Assembly: GCA_022448765.1 (NCBI GenBank)
Contig: JAKUTI010000048.1
Coordinates: 1-13,762 of the forward strand
Source of the DNA: Pseudomonadales bacterium
GTDB lineage: Bacteria > Pseudomonadota > Gammaproteobacteria > Pseudomonadales > Azotimanducaceae
Direction: 5' to 3'
Length of the DNA: 13,762 nt
In this document: positions 13,363 through 13,762 of the stretch, piece after piece
How the letters are laid out: every line of letters begins with the position of its first letter
How positions within the stretch are numbered: the first letter of the stretch is position 1
The notes under the pieces: generated by a model
Seen by the model: the letters and a program-made list of their open reading frames with translations, nothing else
Databases searched by the model: none
What the model was told of the DNA's origin: nothing
Position numbers and translations under genes: made by a program

Positions 13363-13381
13363 GTTTACGTGCGTTTACGTG
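13363..13381. repeat. Tandem repeat with 10-bp period upstream of the sulfatase
   Basis: GTTTACGTG occurs at 13363-13371 and again at 13373-13381, one helical turn apart. On the minus strand this reads CACGTAAAC twice, beginning 27 nt before the sulfatase ATG. A weak promoter-like pair (CTGACA 13409-13414, TAATTT 13385-13390, 18-nt spacer) lies just upstream, which would place the repeat near the transcription start, as for an operator. The 74-nt gap holds nothing else that I can support. Confidence 0.45.
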
Positions 13382-13410
13382 AATAAATTACCTGGATTGA
13401 AGCTCGATTG

Positions 13411-13762
13411 TCAGAGCGAGGCATGGCCCTGATTTAGAACGTGGAGGCGATCCACCTCGAGATCGGTCCATGTTTCGATGGTGCTGTCTGGCCAACGCAC
13501 AGTCACTTGTTTGATTGTATCCGCCGTCCCGAGTCCAAACGTAAGCGGTAATTCGACTTGAGATAGATAACTGCGGGTTGGCATGACCGTTCGGTGCTGA
13601 ATCCCATTGGAAGACAGCAACGTGACCCTGGCTCCGATTGCGCTTGGGTTAGGCGATTTGGATTGAAGCCGTAGGCGTAACCAATGGTTATCGGTCGCGA
13701 GTTCGTTTCGTAATAGAGAGGGCCTACCGTTGACTTGGGTCAGGATGACGTCGAGGTCACCG
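13411..13762 (-). CDS. CRTAC1/ASPIC-UnbV-type protein, C-terminal part only
   Basis: The frame is open to the right edge, so only the last 116 residues are seen. It begins with G-D-L-D-V-I-L-T, the calcium-loop end of an FG-GAP/VCBS propeller repeat. This is followed by LLRNELATDNHWLRLRL and AIGARVTLLS, the start of the ASPIC/UnbV domain. The domain then runs through RSYLSQVELPLTFGLG and VTVRWPDSTIETW to an N-Q-G near the C-terminus. This order matches the CRTAC1 family, in which the ASPIC/UnbV domain closes an FG-GAP propeller. Such proteins are normally exported or surface-bound and are often large, so most of the gene lies outside the window. An internal Met codon near 13561 is not a start. 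It is upstream of the sulfatase on the same strand, with 74 nt between. The function of this family in bacteria is poorly known. Confidence 0.85.
   Translation of the reverse strand, partial: GDLDVILTQVNGRPSLLRNELATDNHWLRLRLQSKSPNPSAIGARVTLLSSNGIQHRTVMPTRSYLSQVELPLTFGLGTADTIKQVTVRWPDSTIETWTDLEVDRLHVLNQGHASL

Overview
The window comes from a Gram-negative bacterium with roughly balanced base composition (judged by eye). It is probably an uncultured aquatic or marine heterotroph. The evidence for this is indirect: an exported cyclase-family hydrolase, a PhyH-type dioxygenase, a Cys-type sulfatase, a CRTAC1/UnbV-type protein and an Ldh2-type dehydrogenase in 14 kb. That mix is common in metagenomic Planctomycetes, Poribacteria, Verrucomicrobia and some marine Gammaproteobacteria. 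No marker gene is present, so I do not assign a lineage. I see no tRNA, rRNA, CRISPR array, transposase or integrase.

Layout. (1) 1-3682, plus strand: the 3' end of an alpha/beta-hydrolase gene, a 635-residue fusion of a phytanoyl-CoA-dioxygenase-like (PhyH) Fe(II)/2-oxoglutarate domain with C-terminal HEAT-like repeats, and an Ldh2-family NAD(P)-dependent 2-hydroxyacid dehydrogenase. (2) 3700-8621, minus strand, read right to left: a large transketolase-like thiamin-diphosphate enzyme, a class III aminotransferase fold protein resembling the AGXT2L phospho-lyases, and an APH-fold small-molecule kinase. (3) 8879-9886, plus strand: a cyclase-family metal hydrolase with a signal peptide. (4) 9936-13762, minus strand, read right to left: the 3' end of a CRTAC1/ASPIC-UnbV protein, a sulfatase, an extended SDR (dihydroflavonol-reductase-like) and a small membrane-anchored protein of unknown function.

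The most interesting unit is region 2. The kinase and the AGXT2L-like protein sit 7 nt apart and look like an amino-alcohol kinase plus phospho-lyase pair. By analogy with ethanolamine or hydroxylysine breakdown, the kinase would phosphorylate a hydroxyl group. The PLP enzyme would then eliminate phosphate and ammonia to leave an aldehyde. The ThDP enzyme upstream keeps nearly all transketolase active-site positions but carries Glu in place of the metal-binding Asp of the GDG motif. It could act on the carbonyl product, though that link is inferred only from gene order.

Non-coding signals are short. They include an imperfect palindrome in the leader of the ThDP enzyme gene (8640-8663), a tandem 10-bp-period repeat upstream of the sulfatase (13363-13381), nested inverted repeats in an AT-rich gap upstream of the SDR (11650-11736), an inverted repeat upstream of the PhyH-HEAT gene (424-446), and small hairpins overlapping three minus-strand stop codons. 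No gap between genes exceeds 300 bases.
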